DNA from: Roseofilum reptotaenium CS-1145
Lineage (GTDB): Bacteria > Cyanobacteriota > Cyanobacteriia > Cyanobacteriales > Desertifilaceae
Assembly (NCBI RefSeq): GCF_028330985.1
Contig: NZ_JAQMUE010000031.1
Coordinates: 1-64,000 of the forward strand
DNA length: 64,000 bases
Reading direction: 5' to 3'
In this document: piece after piece, positions 8,051 through 16,280 of the stretch
How the letters are laid out: every line of letters begins with the position of its first letter
Position numbering within the stretch: position 1 is the stretch's first letter
Translations under genes and position numbers: made by a program
Notes under the pieces: generated by a model
Told to the model about the DNA's origin: nothing
Databases searched by the model: none
The model's input: only the letters and a program-made list of their open reading frames with translations

Positions 8051-9448
8051 TTATTTTCGATTCTGTTCCAACTTGAGTACAATCTCTTGATGAACCGTGC
8101 GAGTAATGGGATAGAAGTAAGCTAAGATCGCACCGAGTACCACACAGGCAAGGGGAAGCAGGGTAATACACAAACGAATGGCTAATAGGGCAGAATCCGG
8201 TTGGATAGGAGGGGTCGATCCGGCGATCGCCGATTGATACCCCGACCACTCCAAAATCTGTCCCACTAATGCTAAACCCAGGGCAAGTCCCATTTTTTGT
8301 AAAACCAGCATGAAGGAATAGAAAATTCCCTCCCGACGTTGACCGGTTTTCAATTCATCGAGATCGATTACATCAGGAAGCATTGACCACGGAATTAAAT
8401 AGCCCACAGAAACTCCAAATCCGGCAATAATCGATAACAAGAACATTAAGCCGACTTGACCGGGTTGGAGCAAGAATAGCCCCAATTCAGTGATCAGCCA
8501 AAACCCACCACCAAGATAATAAACGGCTTTTTTACCTAAACGGTAACTGACTTGACTCCACAGAGAGAGCATCACTAGAGCTGTTCCTTGTACTCCTAAA
8601 GCCGCCAGAAAAAAGAGAGAATCAGGTAATCCCATCCAACTCACCACATAATATTTAAGGACAGTGGCTGTCACTTGAATGGCTAACCAGGAGGATAAAT
8701 AAATCCCCATGACGAATAAAAAGGGCGTATTGCTAAAAGCAATCTTGATTTGATCGACTAGGGGAATAGAGACTTCAGTATGGGTGGCTTGTCTTTGTTG
8801 TTCTACGCGTTTTACGGGTTGCCGCGTGCCCCAAATCGATAAATAGATGGGAATGACCGATAATACGGTTGCTAGAGCAGCAAGTACCAAATGTTGGAGT
8901 TGCGGATCTTTGATGAGTAAGGAGAGGACTAATCCTAAAATTAAGGAAAAGATACTACCACCAATGGAGAAGGTGAAGCGAAATCCATTCAGGGTTGTGC
9001 GTTCATTGTAATCTGGGGTGAGTTCAGCCGTGAGCGCGACATAGGGCAAGTTCACCATGGTGTAGCCCAGATTGAACAAGATGCTTACGACCACGTAGTA
9101 CCAAAAAGTGCCCCATTCTCCGAAGGGAGGGACAACCCAACAGAGGAAGAAAAAGAGGCCAAAGGGAATCGCACCCCAAATCATCCAAGAATGTCGTCTT
9201 CCCCATCGAGATTGGGTGCGATCGCTTAAAAAGCCAATGATAGGATCGTTAATAGCATCCCAGATTTTACCAATCATTAAGACCTGACCGGCTAAGGCTG
9301 GACTGAGACCAGCTACATCCGTTAAGAAGGGTAAAAAGATAAAAACTAGGAGATTAGCAGTAATAGCTGGGCCTAAATCTCCTATGCCATAGGATAGTTT
9401 GTGTAACCCGGTCAAGGGTGATGGCGATCGCTCGGCTTCAGAGGTCAT
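8051..9448 (-). CDS. MFS transporter, glycoside-pentoside-hexuronide:cation symporter (GPH) type
   Basis: A 465-residue membrane protein with about 12 hydrophobic segments. The GPH signature appears near residues 65-90: KIWDAINDPIIGFLSDRT followed by RWGRRH. DVIDLDELKTGQRREG lies before the last helices. The family (MelB-like) couples sugar or glycoside uptake to sodium or protons. The substrate is unknown. It ends in a small GGGCTTTAGCCC hairpin (8038-8051) that may terminate transcription. The MITE-like element lies immediately downstream. Start ATG 9446-9448. Confidence 0.88.
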   Translation of the reverse strand: MTSEAERSPSPLTGLHKLSYGIGDLGPAITANLLVFIFLPFLTDVAGLSPALAGQVLMIGKIWDAINDPIIGFLSDRTQSRWGRRHSWMIWGAIPFGLFFFLCWVVPPFGEWGTFWYYVVVSILFNLGYTMVNLPYVALTAELTPDYNERTTLNGFRFTFSIGGSIFSLILGLVLSLLIKDPQLQHLVLAALATVLSVIPIYLSIWGTRQPVKRVEQQRQATHTEVSIPLVDQIKIAFSNTPFLFVMGIYLSSWLAIQVTATVLKYYVVSWMGLPDSLFFLAALGVQGTALVMLSLWSQVSYRLGKKAVYYLGGGFWLITELGLFLLQPGQVGLMFLLSIIAGFGVSVGYLIPWSMLPDVIDLDELKTGQRREGIFYSFMLVLQKMGLALGLALVGQILEWSGYQSAIAGSTPPIQPDSALLAIRLCITLLPLACVVLGAILAYFYPITRTVHQEIVLKLEQNRK

Positions 9449-9567
9449 GAGTAAGATATGCTGAAAGTATGCAATAAATATGGGATAATTGGGTCTCCAT
9501 CTGGTTCGGAGTCCCTGAGAATAAATATTCTATGATGCTCCCTTGATACCCTTCCCTTATACCTGTC

Positions 9568-10092
9568 ATGTCTGATTTATTTGTTTCTTGGTCAGAATAC
9601 CACCAAAAGATTGAACAATTGGCAGCCCAAATTTATCAATCGGGTTGGGAATTTAATCAAATTGTCTGTATTGCTAAGGGCGGTTTGCGCGTGGGAGATA
9701 TTCTCTGTCGATTATATCGGAAACCCTTAGCGATTCTTTCTGCTTCATCCTACACGGGCCCGGATTATCAGACACGGGGTCAAATTCAGTTTTCTCGGCA
9801 TCTAAGCATGACTACTGAGGGTTTAAGTTTTCCAATTTTGTTGGTGGATGATTTGGTGGACTCCGGGATTTCCCTACAAGAAAGTATCACTTGGTTGAAA
9901 CATTACCAAAAACAAGAACCGGAGGGCGATCGCCCCAATCAGATCCGCACGGCCGTATTATGGTATAAATCTTGCTCCGTCTTTGCGCCAGATTATTATG
10001 TGGATTATTTGACAGATAATCCCTGGATTCATCAACCTTTTGAAGTGTATGAGCAAACCCCCCTTGAGGAACTGGTGGCAAAACATCAGTAA
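9568..10092 (+). CDS. Phosphoribosyltransferase family protein
   Basis: A 174-residue protein of the type I PRTase fold. The PRPP-binding loop is ILLVDDLVDSGISL (about residues 92-105), preceded by IVCIAKGGLRVGDILCR. Such enzymes add or remove phosphoribosyl groups on purines or related bases. The short length resembles xanthine/guanine-type enzymes, but the hood region does not identify the base. It overlaps the following PLD gene by 44 bp, so the two are probably translationally coupled. Start ATG 9568. Confidence 0.85.
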   Translation: MSDLFVSWSEYHQKIEQLAAQIYQSGWEFNQIVCIAKGGLRVGDILCRLYRKPLAILSASSYTGPDYQTRGQIQFSRHLSMTTEGLSFPILLVDDLVDSGISLQESITWLKHYQKQEPEGDRPNQIRTAVLWYKSCSVFAPDYYVDYLTDNPWIHQPFEVYEQTPLEELVAKHQ

Positions 10093-11689
10093 ATTACTCT
10101 TACTCTTGAGTCTTCTGTTCGCTGGATGTAAACCCAAAATTCCAGAGATTACTCCCCTTGAACCTCTCCCTCAAGATCCGTTTATTCAAGTTTATTTTAA
10201 CGCTTCTGAAGCCTCCAGTTATACGGAACCCTATCGCCAGATTACGCGATTAGGCGATAACTTAGAAGCGGTGATTATTGAAGAAATTAATCAAGCTCAA
10301 ACCAGCATAGATATCGCAGTTCAAGAGTTTCGTCTCCCTCAACTTGCCCAAGCTCTTGCTACTCAAGCCAAAGCTGGGGTCAAAATTAGGATTATCTTAG
10401 AAAATACTTACTCGCGTCCTTGGATCGATTTTACACCTCGCGAAATTGCCCAATTCGATCCTGACAATCAAAACCGATATCGGGAATTTGTGAAACTTGC
10501 TGATATCAATCAAGATGGTCAACTTTCTGAGGAGGAAATCAACCAAAGAGATGCCCTTGTTATCCTGCGTAATGCCCAAATTCCAGTCATTGATGATACG
10601 GCAGATGGATCGAAAGGCAGTGGGTTAATGCATCATAAATTTGTGGTGATTGATAACTCTCGGCTGATTGTTGGTTCAGCTAATTTTACCACCAGTGGTA
10701 TTCATGGAGACTTCTACAATCCAGACAGTCGCGGCAATGCCAATCATTTGCTAACGATACAAAGTCGCGAACTTTCAGAGCAATTTACCCAAGAATTTAA
10801 TATTCTCTGGGGAGAGGGAAATTCAGGCATTTTAGACCCTGAGTTTGGACTGCAAAAACCCTTGCGTTCTGCGGAAAGTCTTGTTGTAGGAAATACTCCA
10901 GTCTCCGTTCAATTTTCACCCACTTCCGGCTCCGAGTTATGGACAAACAGCGCCAATGGTTTAATCGGTAAAACTCTGAAAACGGCTCAAAATACAGTTG
11001 ATATGGCACTCTACGTTTTCTCAGAGCAACCCTTAGCCAATATTTTGCACATCCAACATCAAAATGGCGTTCAACTTCGGGCGTTGATCGATCGCACCTT
11101 TGCCTATCGATACTATAGCGAAGGTTTAGATATGTTGGGGCTGGCGATCGCCCGTCAATGCAAAACTGAACCCGACAACCGCCCCTGGAGAGCCAAGATT
11201 ACTACCGTCGGCACACCCAATTTACCCATTGGAGACAAACTACACCACAAATTCGCCATCATTGACCAAAAAACAGTCATTACCGGCTCGCAAAATTGGT
11301 CAAAAGCCGCCAATCATAAAAATGATGAAACCGTCCTTATCCTCACCAATCCTACCGTTGCCGCCCATTTTGACCGCGAATTTCAGCGCCTTTACCGCAG
11401 CGCTAATCTTACCCTTCCAGAGCGCATTTCCGAGCAAATTGCCCGTCAACAGAAAGAATGTCCGCAAATCGAAGCCCAAACTGACAACCCTATTCGTGGA
11501 AAACTTGTTAATCTGAATACTGCTACCCAAGCAGAATTAGAAGCCCTACCTGGAATTGGAGAAACCCTAGCGCAACGCATTATCGCTTTCCGTCAACAGC
11601 AACCCTTTACCTCCCTCGAAGATTTAGATCGAGTGTCAGGAATTGGGCCGAGTTTACTCAGAAAATTAGACGGCCGAGTGACCTGGTAA
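10049..11689 (+). CDS. Lipoprotein phospholipase-D-like nuclease with embedded EF-hand and C-terminal helix-hairpin-helix
   Basis: A 546-residue protein. The N-terminal signal has lipobox LFAGC with Cys27, so it is predicted to be envelope-anchored. Two PLD catalytic units are visible: HHKFVVID (from His195) with GSANF, and HHKFAIID with GSQNW. A canonical EF-hand loop DINQDGQLSEEE (152-163) sits just ahead of the first. The last 60 residues form a ComEA-like helix-hairpin-helix DNA-binding domain (LVNLNTATQAELEALPGIG, then VSGIGPSLLRKL). The most likely role is a calcium-influenced extracytoplasmic nuclease or DNA-processing enzyme (inference). ATG 10049 is chosen over a TTG three codons upstream. 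It overlaps the PRTase gene by 44 bp. Confidence 0.88.
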   Translation: MSKPPLRNWWQNISKLLLLLSLLFAGCKPKIPEITPLEPLPQDPFIQVYFNASEASSYTEPYRQITRLGDNLEAVIIEEINQAQTSIDIAVQEFRLPQLAQALATQAKAGVKIRIILENTYSRPWIDFTPREIAQFDPDNQNRYREFVKLADINQDGQLSEEEINQRDALVILRNAQIPVIDDTADGSKGSGLMHHKFVVIDNSRLIVGSANFTTSGIHGDFYNPDSRGNANHLLTIQSRELSEQFTQEFNILWGEGNSGILDPEFGLQKPLRSAESLVVGNTPVSVQFSPTSGSELWTNSANGLIGKTLKTAQNTVDMALYVFSEQPLANILHIQHQNGVQLRALIDRTFAYRYYSEGLDMLGLAIARQCKTEPDNRPWRAKITTVGTPNLPIGDKLHHKFAIIDQKTVITGSQNWSKAANHKNDETVLILTNPTVAAHFDREFQRLYRSANLTLPERISEQIARQQKECPQIEAQTDNPIRGKLVNLNTATQAELEALPGIGETLAQRIIAFRQQQPFTSLEDLDRVSGIGPSLLRKLDGRVTW

Positions 11690-11756
11690 TATCAATTAAC
11701 AAATTAACAATTAACAATTAACAATTCAAGGTTTTCTACCAATCATTGATATAAGC

Positions 11757-12086
11757 TCAACTCGCAGCAAAGTCAGTAAATTTTCGCTTGTATGGAGCCT
11801 TAAAAGCCAAAACGATATCCTGTTTAGGAATGCCAGCTTCTACTAATTCATTGGCTATTCCGATTTCCGTCCCATCCCGTTCAATCCAAATTGTACCCTC
11901 TTTAATTTCCACATAAACAAGGCAACCAAATACTCTCCTTAGCTCTTGCCAACCCATATTCATAATTTGATAGCGATCGCGCTCTGTGTCAAATAACAAT
12001 TTAACTTCGGTCTGGCGATTTGAGCAATTTTTGGCATGACTTTCTAGAATGTTTTGGACAATTTCTTGATAATTTAGTCTTTCCAT
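11757..12086 (-). CDS. xisI: XisI-family protein
   Basis: A 109-residue protein of the XisI family, named after a controlling factor for excision of the fdxN element in heterocystous Anabaena. Typical segments are QTEVKLLFDTERDRYQIMN, IWIERDGTEIGIANELVEAG and the tail VLAFKAPYKRKFTDFA. It lies immediately downstream of xisH with a 13-bp overlap, the usual arrangement. No fdxN element, xisF recombinase or interrupted gene is seen nearby, so a role in element excision here is unlikely. Confidence 0.92.
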   Translation of the reverse strand: MERLNYQEIVQNILESHAKNCSNRQTEVKLLFDTERDRYQIMNMGWQELRRVFGCLVYVEIKEGTIWIERDGTEIGIANELVEAGIPKQDIVLAFKAPYKRKFTDFAAS

Positions 12087-12490
12087 AAAACAACATCCTC
12101 TTGATCTGGATTAAAAATCAGTAATTTGAGCTGATACTCGCTAATGATTCTTTGAATAAACTGGCGACTAAAAAACTCATGATAAACATCCACTGGAATT
12201 GCTAAGTACAAAATCCGATCGGGTTCGGTTAATCTCAAGGCTGAACGGTAGTTCAGACATTGACCCAGAGCTAGGTGAAATTCAGTTACATCTGAGGGGC
12301 CTAAAAAAGACTTGATCTCTACGGCTATTTTTTTACCTGTTTTTTCAGCCGCTAAAATTTTCTCTGCTGTTAGGTCTATGTAAAAATCAATATCCTCAAT
12401 TTGAATAAATAGATTCTCATCAGTAATTGTCCATTTATCTTTTTCAAGGGCTATTTTAACAGTATTATGAAATATATCTTTAGCGGGCAT
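12074..12490 (-). CDS. xisH: XisH-family protein, nuclease-like
   Basis: A 138-residue XisH homologue: MPAKDIFHNTVKIALEKDKW, then a PD-(D/E)XK-like core with DFYIDLTAEKILAAEKTGKK and AVEIKSFLG (acidic residue, then E-x-K). XisH proteins are endonuclease-fold factors paired with XisI. The coding order xisH-xisI with overlap is kept. Many cyanobacteria carry orphan xisHI pairs whose role is unclear. The start is ATG 12488-12490. Confidence 0.92.
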   Translation of the reverse strand: MPAKDIFHNTVKIALEKDKWTITDENLFIQIEDIDFYIDLTAEKILAAEKTGKKIAVEIKSFLGPSDVTEFHLALGQCLNYRSALRLTEPDRILYLAIPVDVYHEFFSRQFIQRIISEYQLKLLIFNPDQEDVVLWKD

Positions 12491-12798
12491 ACTCGAACCA
12501 GATTTATTTTACCACTACTCATACCATCAAGCGATCGCCAACTAACCGATTGCCCCCTTAAAACAACACAGTTTGGGGAGCATCTATTTGTAAAGAAATA
12601 TCACAATTTCCGCGAATTCGCATAAAATCGCTCCCAAAAAACAGAGTAACTAATAGGAGGGATAATAAGCTTCTGGGGAAATCCCGACGGGAAATTACCC
12701 AGAAACCGAACTTTAACAGCCTCCTAAGTCCATCCAGAGAGGGATTCCACTGACTCAACCCCCGCTCTGGAACTGAAAACGATTAGGAGAATAAATCC
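12491..12798. other. Intergenic region with hairpin upstream of the PEP-CTERM gene
   Basis: No gene is supported. An imperfect hairpin lies at 12671-12704 (TTCTGGGGAAATCCC ... GGGAAATTACCCAGAA). AGGAGA sits 9 bases before the downstream ATG. A promoter or leader structure for the PEP-CTERM gene is likely but not defined. Confidence 0.5.
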
Positions 12799-13797
12799 AT
12801 GTTAACCAACAAATCTGGGATTGATACAGTGGCTCATACCCTTCAGCGCGTTGCTCTTGGAGTAACGTCTGTCGTTCTCTGTTGGAGCGGTTTGAACTGG
12901 GACTCGAAAGCGAACGCTGCTCAGTTTTCCGTCTTGTGGTGGGACACAACGCCCGTGAATCCTTGGATCAATAGTGAACTTCGTCAAGAAATGTCTACTT
13001 TTCTAGATGATTTTGGTGGTGGAAATCTCTTTGATACCACGTATGTTTCTCATAGAACATCTGGAGGACTGCAAGCCCATTTAGCTTCTAATAGCTATGA
13101 CGTTGTGGTTTTAGATAGTTTCTATAATCCTCCTTATAGTCCTGCTTTTCCATTTGATTCAGCAGACCAGGAAGCTCTAAAACAGCATTACGCCCAGAAA
13201 TCGAATTTGATCCTTGATGGAACCCTAAGCATTCGTAGTTTGCAAGCTATCCCAGAAACTGATTTTCCCGGTCCCAATAATGCCTTTGGTAACTTTACCG
13301 TGAATCAGATTTATGAACTGGCGACACAGGGAGGAGGGATTTTTATTGGTACTGATGATTATACTGTTCAACGTGATGGAAATTATATGCTTGAGGCTCT
13401 CTTCCCAGGGCAACCAGCTAGGTTTAGTGGTTTAAGGAATCCTTCTACAGATGGAGTGTTCTACGGTTCAGATTTGCTCAATAACCAGGTAGCCGTTTCA
13501 CCTAATGATATTTTTACCCATTGGAGTGCAGTTCCCAGTCAAGGAGTTGCTCCCACGGGGGATTTTATCGATTTCTTGGGTAACCCTGTCACCCTTTACA
13601 GTCAAGTGGATGTTGCCGATAAACCTGGTGGTGGGCAAAAATATTCCTATATTTCCACCAGTTGGAAACCGGATGACTGTAAAACTGACGTTACCAGTAC
13701 AAGTTCTGCGTGTAATCCGGAAAAAGTCCCTGAACCTTCTGCACTTTTGGCACTTTTAGCCGTTGGTGCTGTTGGTTCTCTATTGAAGCGCCGCTAA
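12799..13797 (+). CDS. PEP-CTERM-sorted surface or secreted protein
   Basis: A 332-residue exported protein. The N-terminal hydrophobic stretch (about 17-33) ends near SKANA, a likely signal peptidase site. The C-terminus carries the sorting signal VPEPSALLALLAVG and a basic LLKRR, read by the exosortase/EpsH system. The mature part contains FSVLWWDTTPVNPW, YDVVVLDSFYNPPYSP and GGGIFIGTDDYTV, giving a Rossmann- or glutamine-amidotransferase-like impression (a ThuA-like fold is possible), but no catalytic residues were identified. Probably linked to exopolysaccharide or the cell surface. RBS AGGAGA is 9 bases upstream. Confidence 0.85.
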   Translation: MLTNKSGIDTVAHTLQRVALGVTSVVLCWSGLNWDSKANAAQFSVLWWDTTPVNPWINSELRQEMSTFLDDFGGGNLFDTTYVSHRTSGGLQAHLASNSYDVVVLDSFYNPPYSPAFPFDSADQEALKQHYAQKSNLILDGTLSIRSLQAIPETDFPGPNNAFGNFTVNQIYELATQGGGIFIGTDDYTVQRDGNYMLEALFPGQPARFSGLRNPSTDGVFYGSDLLNNQVAVSPNDIFTHWSAVPSQGVAPTGDFIDFLGNPVTLYSQVDVADKPGGGQKYSYISTSWKPDDCKTDVTSTSSACNPEKVPEPSALLALLAVGAVGSLLKRR

Positions 13798-13821
13798 GGT
13801 TAATACTGTAGGATCGATTTC

Positions 13822-13886
13822 GTTCGTAGTGAGGGCTTTAGCCCTCTCCAGCTAGACTTTTAAGCACTAAAGTGCTTACTACAAAC
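13822..13886. repeat. Palindromic intergenic repeat (GTTCGTAGTGAGGGCTTTAGCC type)
   Basis: Two similar units face each other: GTTCGTAGTGAGGGCTTTAG, with its own AGGGCTTTAGCCCT hairpin, and the reverse complement GTTTGTAGTAAGCACTTTAG. Repeats of this style are common between cyanobacterial genes. Confidence 0.65.
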
Positions 13887-13913
13887 AAAGCCCTATTTTA
13901 GGTGAAACAATCC

Positions 13914-13993
13914 AGTAGGTTGGGTTGAACGAAGTGAAACCCAACATAAAATCAACCTATTCGTTGGGTTTCGGTTCCTCAACCCAACCTACT
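13914..13993. repeat. 80-bp foldback repeat with 15-bp perfect ends
   Basis: AGTAGGTTGGGTTGA (13914-13928) is exactly inverted as TCAACCCAACCTACT (13979-13993). Inside lie further GGGTT/AACCC pieces. The AGGTTGGGTT motif is a frequent dispersed cyanobacterial repeat. It lies between the PEP-CTERM gene and rpsU. Confidence 0.7.
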
Positions 13994-14005
13994 ACGACTG
14001 TAAGT

Positions 14006-14025
14006 CCCTCTCCCACAGGAGAGGG
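14006..14025. terminator. Perfect 8-bp hairpin upstream of rpsU
   Basis: CCCTCTCC, loop CACA, GGAGAGGG. There is no T-tract, so it could be a repeat unit rather than a terminator. Confidence 0.35.
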
Positions 14026-14108
14026 CTACGAATGAATGAAAATGGTATAGAATAGAATCAAACTTATTCACCCAAACCATACACTGAAATTAGGAGACAA
14101 GAACAAGA

Positions 14109-14291
14109 ATGACCCAAGTGGTAGTCGGAGAAAACGAAGGAATCGATTCAGCTCTACGTCGCTTTAAGCGCCAAGTATCCAAAGCCGGAATCCTTGCGGA
14201 TGTGAAAAGCCGCCGTCATTTTGAAACCCCTCAAGAGAAGCGCAAGCGTAAAGCCGTTGCTGCGCGTCGCAAGCGGCGTATGTCTCGCTAG
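14109..14291 (+). CDS. rpsU: 30S ribosomal protein S21
   Basis: A 60-residue, strongly basic protein that matches S21: [20 protein letters not shown], then [16 protein letters not shown] and a final RKRRMSR. It binds the small ribosomal subunit near the anti-Shine-Dalgarno end of 16S rRNA and helps translation initiation. Length is typical for cyanobacteria. It is a single-gene unit, with a strong terminator about 50 bp downstream. In cyanobacteria rpsU is often cold- or stress-responsive, but no such signal was identified here. Confidence 0.96.
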   Translation: MTQVVVGENEGIDSALRRFKRQVSKAGILADVKSRRHFETPQEKRKRKAVAARRKRRMSR

Positions 14292-14341
14292 GCAAGATTA
14301 TTTCAGGTTGATACACCAGGATCTATCTGCAACAATGAGAT

Positions 14342-14373
14342 CTGTAGGGGGGAACGGCCGTTCCCCCCTACAG
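14342..14373 (+). terminator. Rho-independent terminator of rpsU
   Basis: CTGTAGGGGGGAACGG and its exact reverse complement abut to form a 32-bp perfect palindrome, followed by TCGTTTTTG. It could also serve the convergent ImmA gene, which ends at 14391. Confidence 0.75.
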
Positions 14374-14390
14374 TCGTTTTTGTCTAACCC

Positions 14391-15050
14391 TTATCCCCAG
14401 GATTGCGTTGTGGATTCCCGGTTCACTGGGCCTAATATCAGTTTTCTAGACCCCTGGGGAATGTAAATCCAACCTAAATCTTGTAGACGGTTGACTAAAT
14501 TCGAGATGGTAACTCCTAATTGATCCCGGAGTTGGTATAGGGTAGACCATCGGGTAAGATTTTGGCGATGACAATATTCGAGAAGGATGTTCTCTGGCAT
14601 CAGCAGACAACTGGCAAAGTATTGTGCCTGCCACTCAATCGATTCGAGTTCGGTTAAGGAACTATTCGGACGACACAAGAAAGAATCGCTACTGCTGCTC
14701 AGATTTCGTTGTCCTTCTTCACTGACTTCTGCATGGTTGATATGCAGCATCCAATGGCCGATTTCATGGGCTAGGGTAGAGGATTGAAATCCTTCAGGTA
14801 AACTGAGAATTTCTTCATTAAGTTCAATTTGACGATTCAAGGGGAGAATGCGGGCCGCAATGGGCCCGTACTCGTCTGAGGGAATCTTATCCCAAACCAC
14901 TCCCAAATCTAGAAAATCAGCAATACGGTCTACTTCTAAGGGCCAAGAGGGTTTCCAGTTCGGGGTAAATTCCATGCGTAACAGGAGGTCGTTGGCCCGA
15001 CGCTCAATTTCTGGTTTGGGATAAAAGCGGTAGGGTTTGATTAAACTCAA
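14391..15050 (-). CDS. ImmA/IrrE-family metallopeptidase
   Basis: A 219-residue predicted zinc peptidase. The HExxH motif appears as LAHEIGHWMLH (about residues 94-104). The family cleaves repressor proteins: ImmA cuts the ICEBs1 repressor ImmR, and IrrE cuts DdrO. The TTG start overlaps the stop codon of the upstream XRE regulator, implying translational coupling. The C-terminal 60 residues (SNLVNRLQDLGWIYI) resemble a winged-helix element. The pair probably forms a regulator-protease switch whose targets are unknown. No phage or ICE genes lie nearby. Confidence 0.88.
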   Translation of the reverse strand: MSLIKPYRFYPKPEIERRANDLLLRMEFTPNWKPSWPLEVDRIADFLDLGVVWDKIPSDEYGPIAARILPLNRQIELNEEILSLPEGFQSSTLAHEIGHWMLHINHAEVSEEGQRNLSSSSDSFLCRPNSSLTELESIEWQAQYFASCLLMPENILLEYCHRQNLTRWSTLYQLRDQLGVTISNLVNRLQDLGWIYIPQGSRKLILGPVNRESTTQSWG

Positions 15051-15394
15051 CTGGGGGCATCCTCGTTGGCTGCTTGAAAGATTTTTTCGGCGAAGTCAGG
15101 GTTTTCTCGTAAGCGTCTCAGGAGCATGGGCATGGCTTGGGCATTTTGCTTGAGCAGTTCCTCATATTGGTGAGGAATGCGTCCAGCTAGACAAACCAAC
15201 ATATCGGGTTCAAGGTCGAGATGTTTGGCCAGGGAGCGGATGACATCTTCTTTGGGAGGATAGTCAGCGCGATCGTTTTCTAGCTTGGACAGGTAGGTAA
15301 AGTCAAGCTTGACCAAGGCGGCTAGGCTCCTTTGGGAATAGCCTTTGTCTTTGCGTGCCCTACGCAGAATTTTACCAAATGTTTCTGTGGTCAT
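15047..15394 (-). CDS. XRE-family transcriptional regulator, partner of the ImmA-like protease
   Basis: A 115-residue protein. The helix-turn-helix lies near residues 8-62: ILRRARKDKGYSQRSLAALV followed by FTYLSKLENDRADYPPKEDV. The C-terminal tail (PMLLRRLRENPDFAEKIFQA) may be the protease-sensitive or oligomerising part. It overlaps the ImmA/IrrE gene by 4 bases. By analogy with ImmR/ImmA and DdrO/IrrE it is expected to repress genes until cleaved (inference). Start ATG 15392-15394. Confidence 0.9.
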   Translation of the reverse strand: MTTETFGKILRRARKDKGYSQRSLAALVKLDFTYLSKLENDRADYPPKEDVIRSLAKHLDLEPDMLVCLAGRIPHQYEELLKQNAQAMPMLLRRLRENPDFAEKIFQAANEDAPS

Positions 15395-15529
15395 TCGTTT
15401 TCTCCATTACAAATCTATCCTATCTCTAGTTTGAATAAAAAATCAAAAAATGGGTTGCCAGTCAGGAGAAGTTTGGGCTAGGATAAGGGTGTTGAAAAAA
15501 TAATCAACGCATGAATTGGAGGCGGAACG

Positions 15530-15799
15530 ATGGCTCAAACTTGGACAGATACAACCTATAAGCTTGATGGCACGGAAATGACGATTTTGACCAGTCACCC
15601 TCGTCACGATCAGGTTTCGCTCTATGTACCGGGATATTCTTTAGGGGGTAATGGGTTCTCAATTTTCTTTACCCAAGATCATATTGAACTGCTGGAGACC
15701 CTATTAGATCAATTAAAGCAGTTAAAGGGCAGCGATCGCCTCTCCCAAGCTGAACCGGTTGCCCTTCGCCGGTCTTCACCAGCAGAATTGGTGGGATAG
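15530..15799 (+). CDS. Small hypothetical protein
   Basis: An 89-residue soluble protein beginning MAQTWTDTTYKLDGTEMTIL, with a GGAGG ribosome-binding site about 8 bases upstream. The middle (QVSLYVPGYSLGGNGFSIFF) looks like beta strands, followed by an amphipathic helix HIELLETLLDQLKQL. I recognise no family. It is divergent from the XRE/ImmA pair and could share its control region, but nothing else links them. Confidence 0.7.
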   Translation: MAQTWTDTTYKLDGTEMTILTSHPRHDQVSLYVPGYSLGGNGFSIFFTQDHIELLETLLDQLKQLKGSDRLSQAEPVALRRSSPAELVG

Positions 15800-15837
15800 G
15801 AGAGTGGGGGGATAGGGAGACGCGGAGAACTATTGCC

Positions 15838-15869
15838 TGTTCCCTGTTCCCCATTCCCCATTCCCTGTT
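15838..15869. repeat. Heptamer-type tandem repeat (ATTCCCT/ATTCCCC)
   Basis: Degenerate units of TTCCCTG, TTCCCCA and TTCCCCA run with a period near 7, between a hypothetical gene and ridA. This is the same class of short tandem repeat as at 34928-34964. Confidence 0.6.
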
Positions 15870-15872
15870 TCC

Positions 15873-16262
15873 CTAAAGAACGGCAATACAGTCAATTTCG
15901 ACCAAAACATCCTTCGGCAAGCGCGACACCTCTACACACGCGCGAGCGGGGGCATTCTCCGGGTCAAAATAACCTGAATAGACCTGATTCACGGTAGCAA
16001 AATCATTCATATCCTTAAGGAAAATAGTCATTTTCACGGCATTTGCAAAGGAAGCGCCAGCCTCGGCTAAAACCGCTTTCAGGTTATTCATCACCTGTTC
16101 CGTTTGTTTGGCCACATCATCGGTATGGACTAATTGATTGGTGCTGGGATCGATCGCAATTTGACCAGAAACAAACAACATCTGACCGCTCGCGGCGATC
16201 GCCTGATTATAGGGCCCAACGGGAGCTGGAGCGCTCTGAGTATTAACCACTTTACGAGTCAT
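15873..16262 (-). CDS. ridA: RidA-family enamine/imine deaminase
   Basis: A 129-residue protein of the YjgF/RidA family that hydrolyses reactive 2-aminoacrylate-type imines from PLP enzymes. It shows the N-terminal APAPVGPYNQAI, the middle MLFVSGQIAID and the C-terminal signature NAPARACVEVSRLPKDVLVEID, with the key arginine in PARACVEV. The ATG at 16262 has AGGAAGA upstream; a slightly longer frame to 16280 is less likely. It follows the Nudix gene by 18 bp and is probably co-transcribed. Confidence 0.94.
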   Translation of the reverse strand: MTRKVVNTQSAPAPVGPYNQAIAASGQMLFVSGQIAIDPSTNQLVHTDDVAKQTEQVMNNLKAVLAEAGASFANAVKMTIFLKDMNDFATVNQVYSGYFDPENAPARACVEVSRLPKDVLVEIDCIAVL

Positions 16263-16280
16263 TCTTCTTCCTCTATCCAC

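Noticed and set aside
11757-12490. fdxN-type excision element
   Set aside because: Only xisH and xisI are present; there is no recombinase, no direct-repeat boundary and no interrupted nif gene.
14391-15394. Prophage or ICE immunity region
   Set aside because: The XRE/ImmA pair stands alone among housekeeping genes with no integrase, portal, terminase or conjugation genes.
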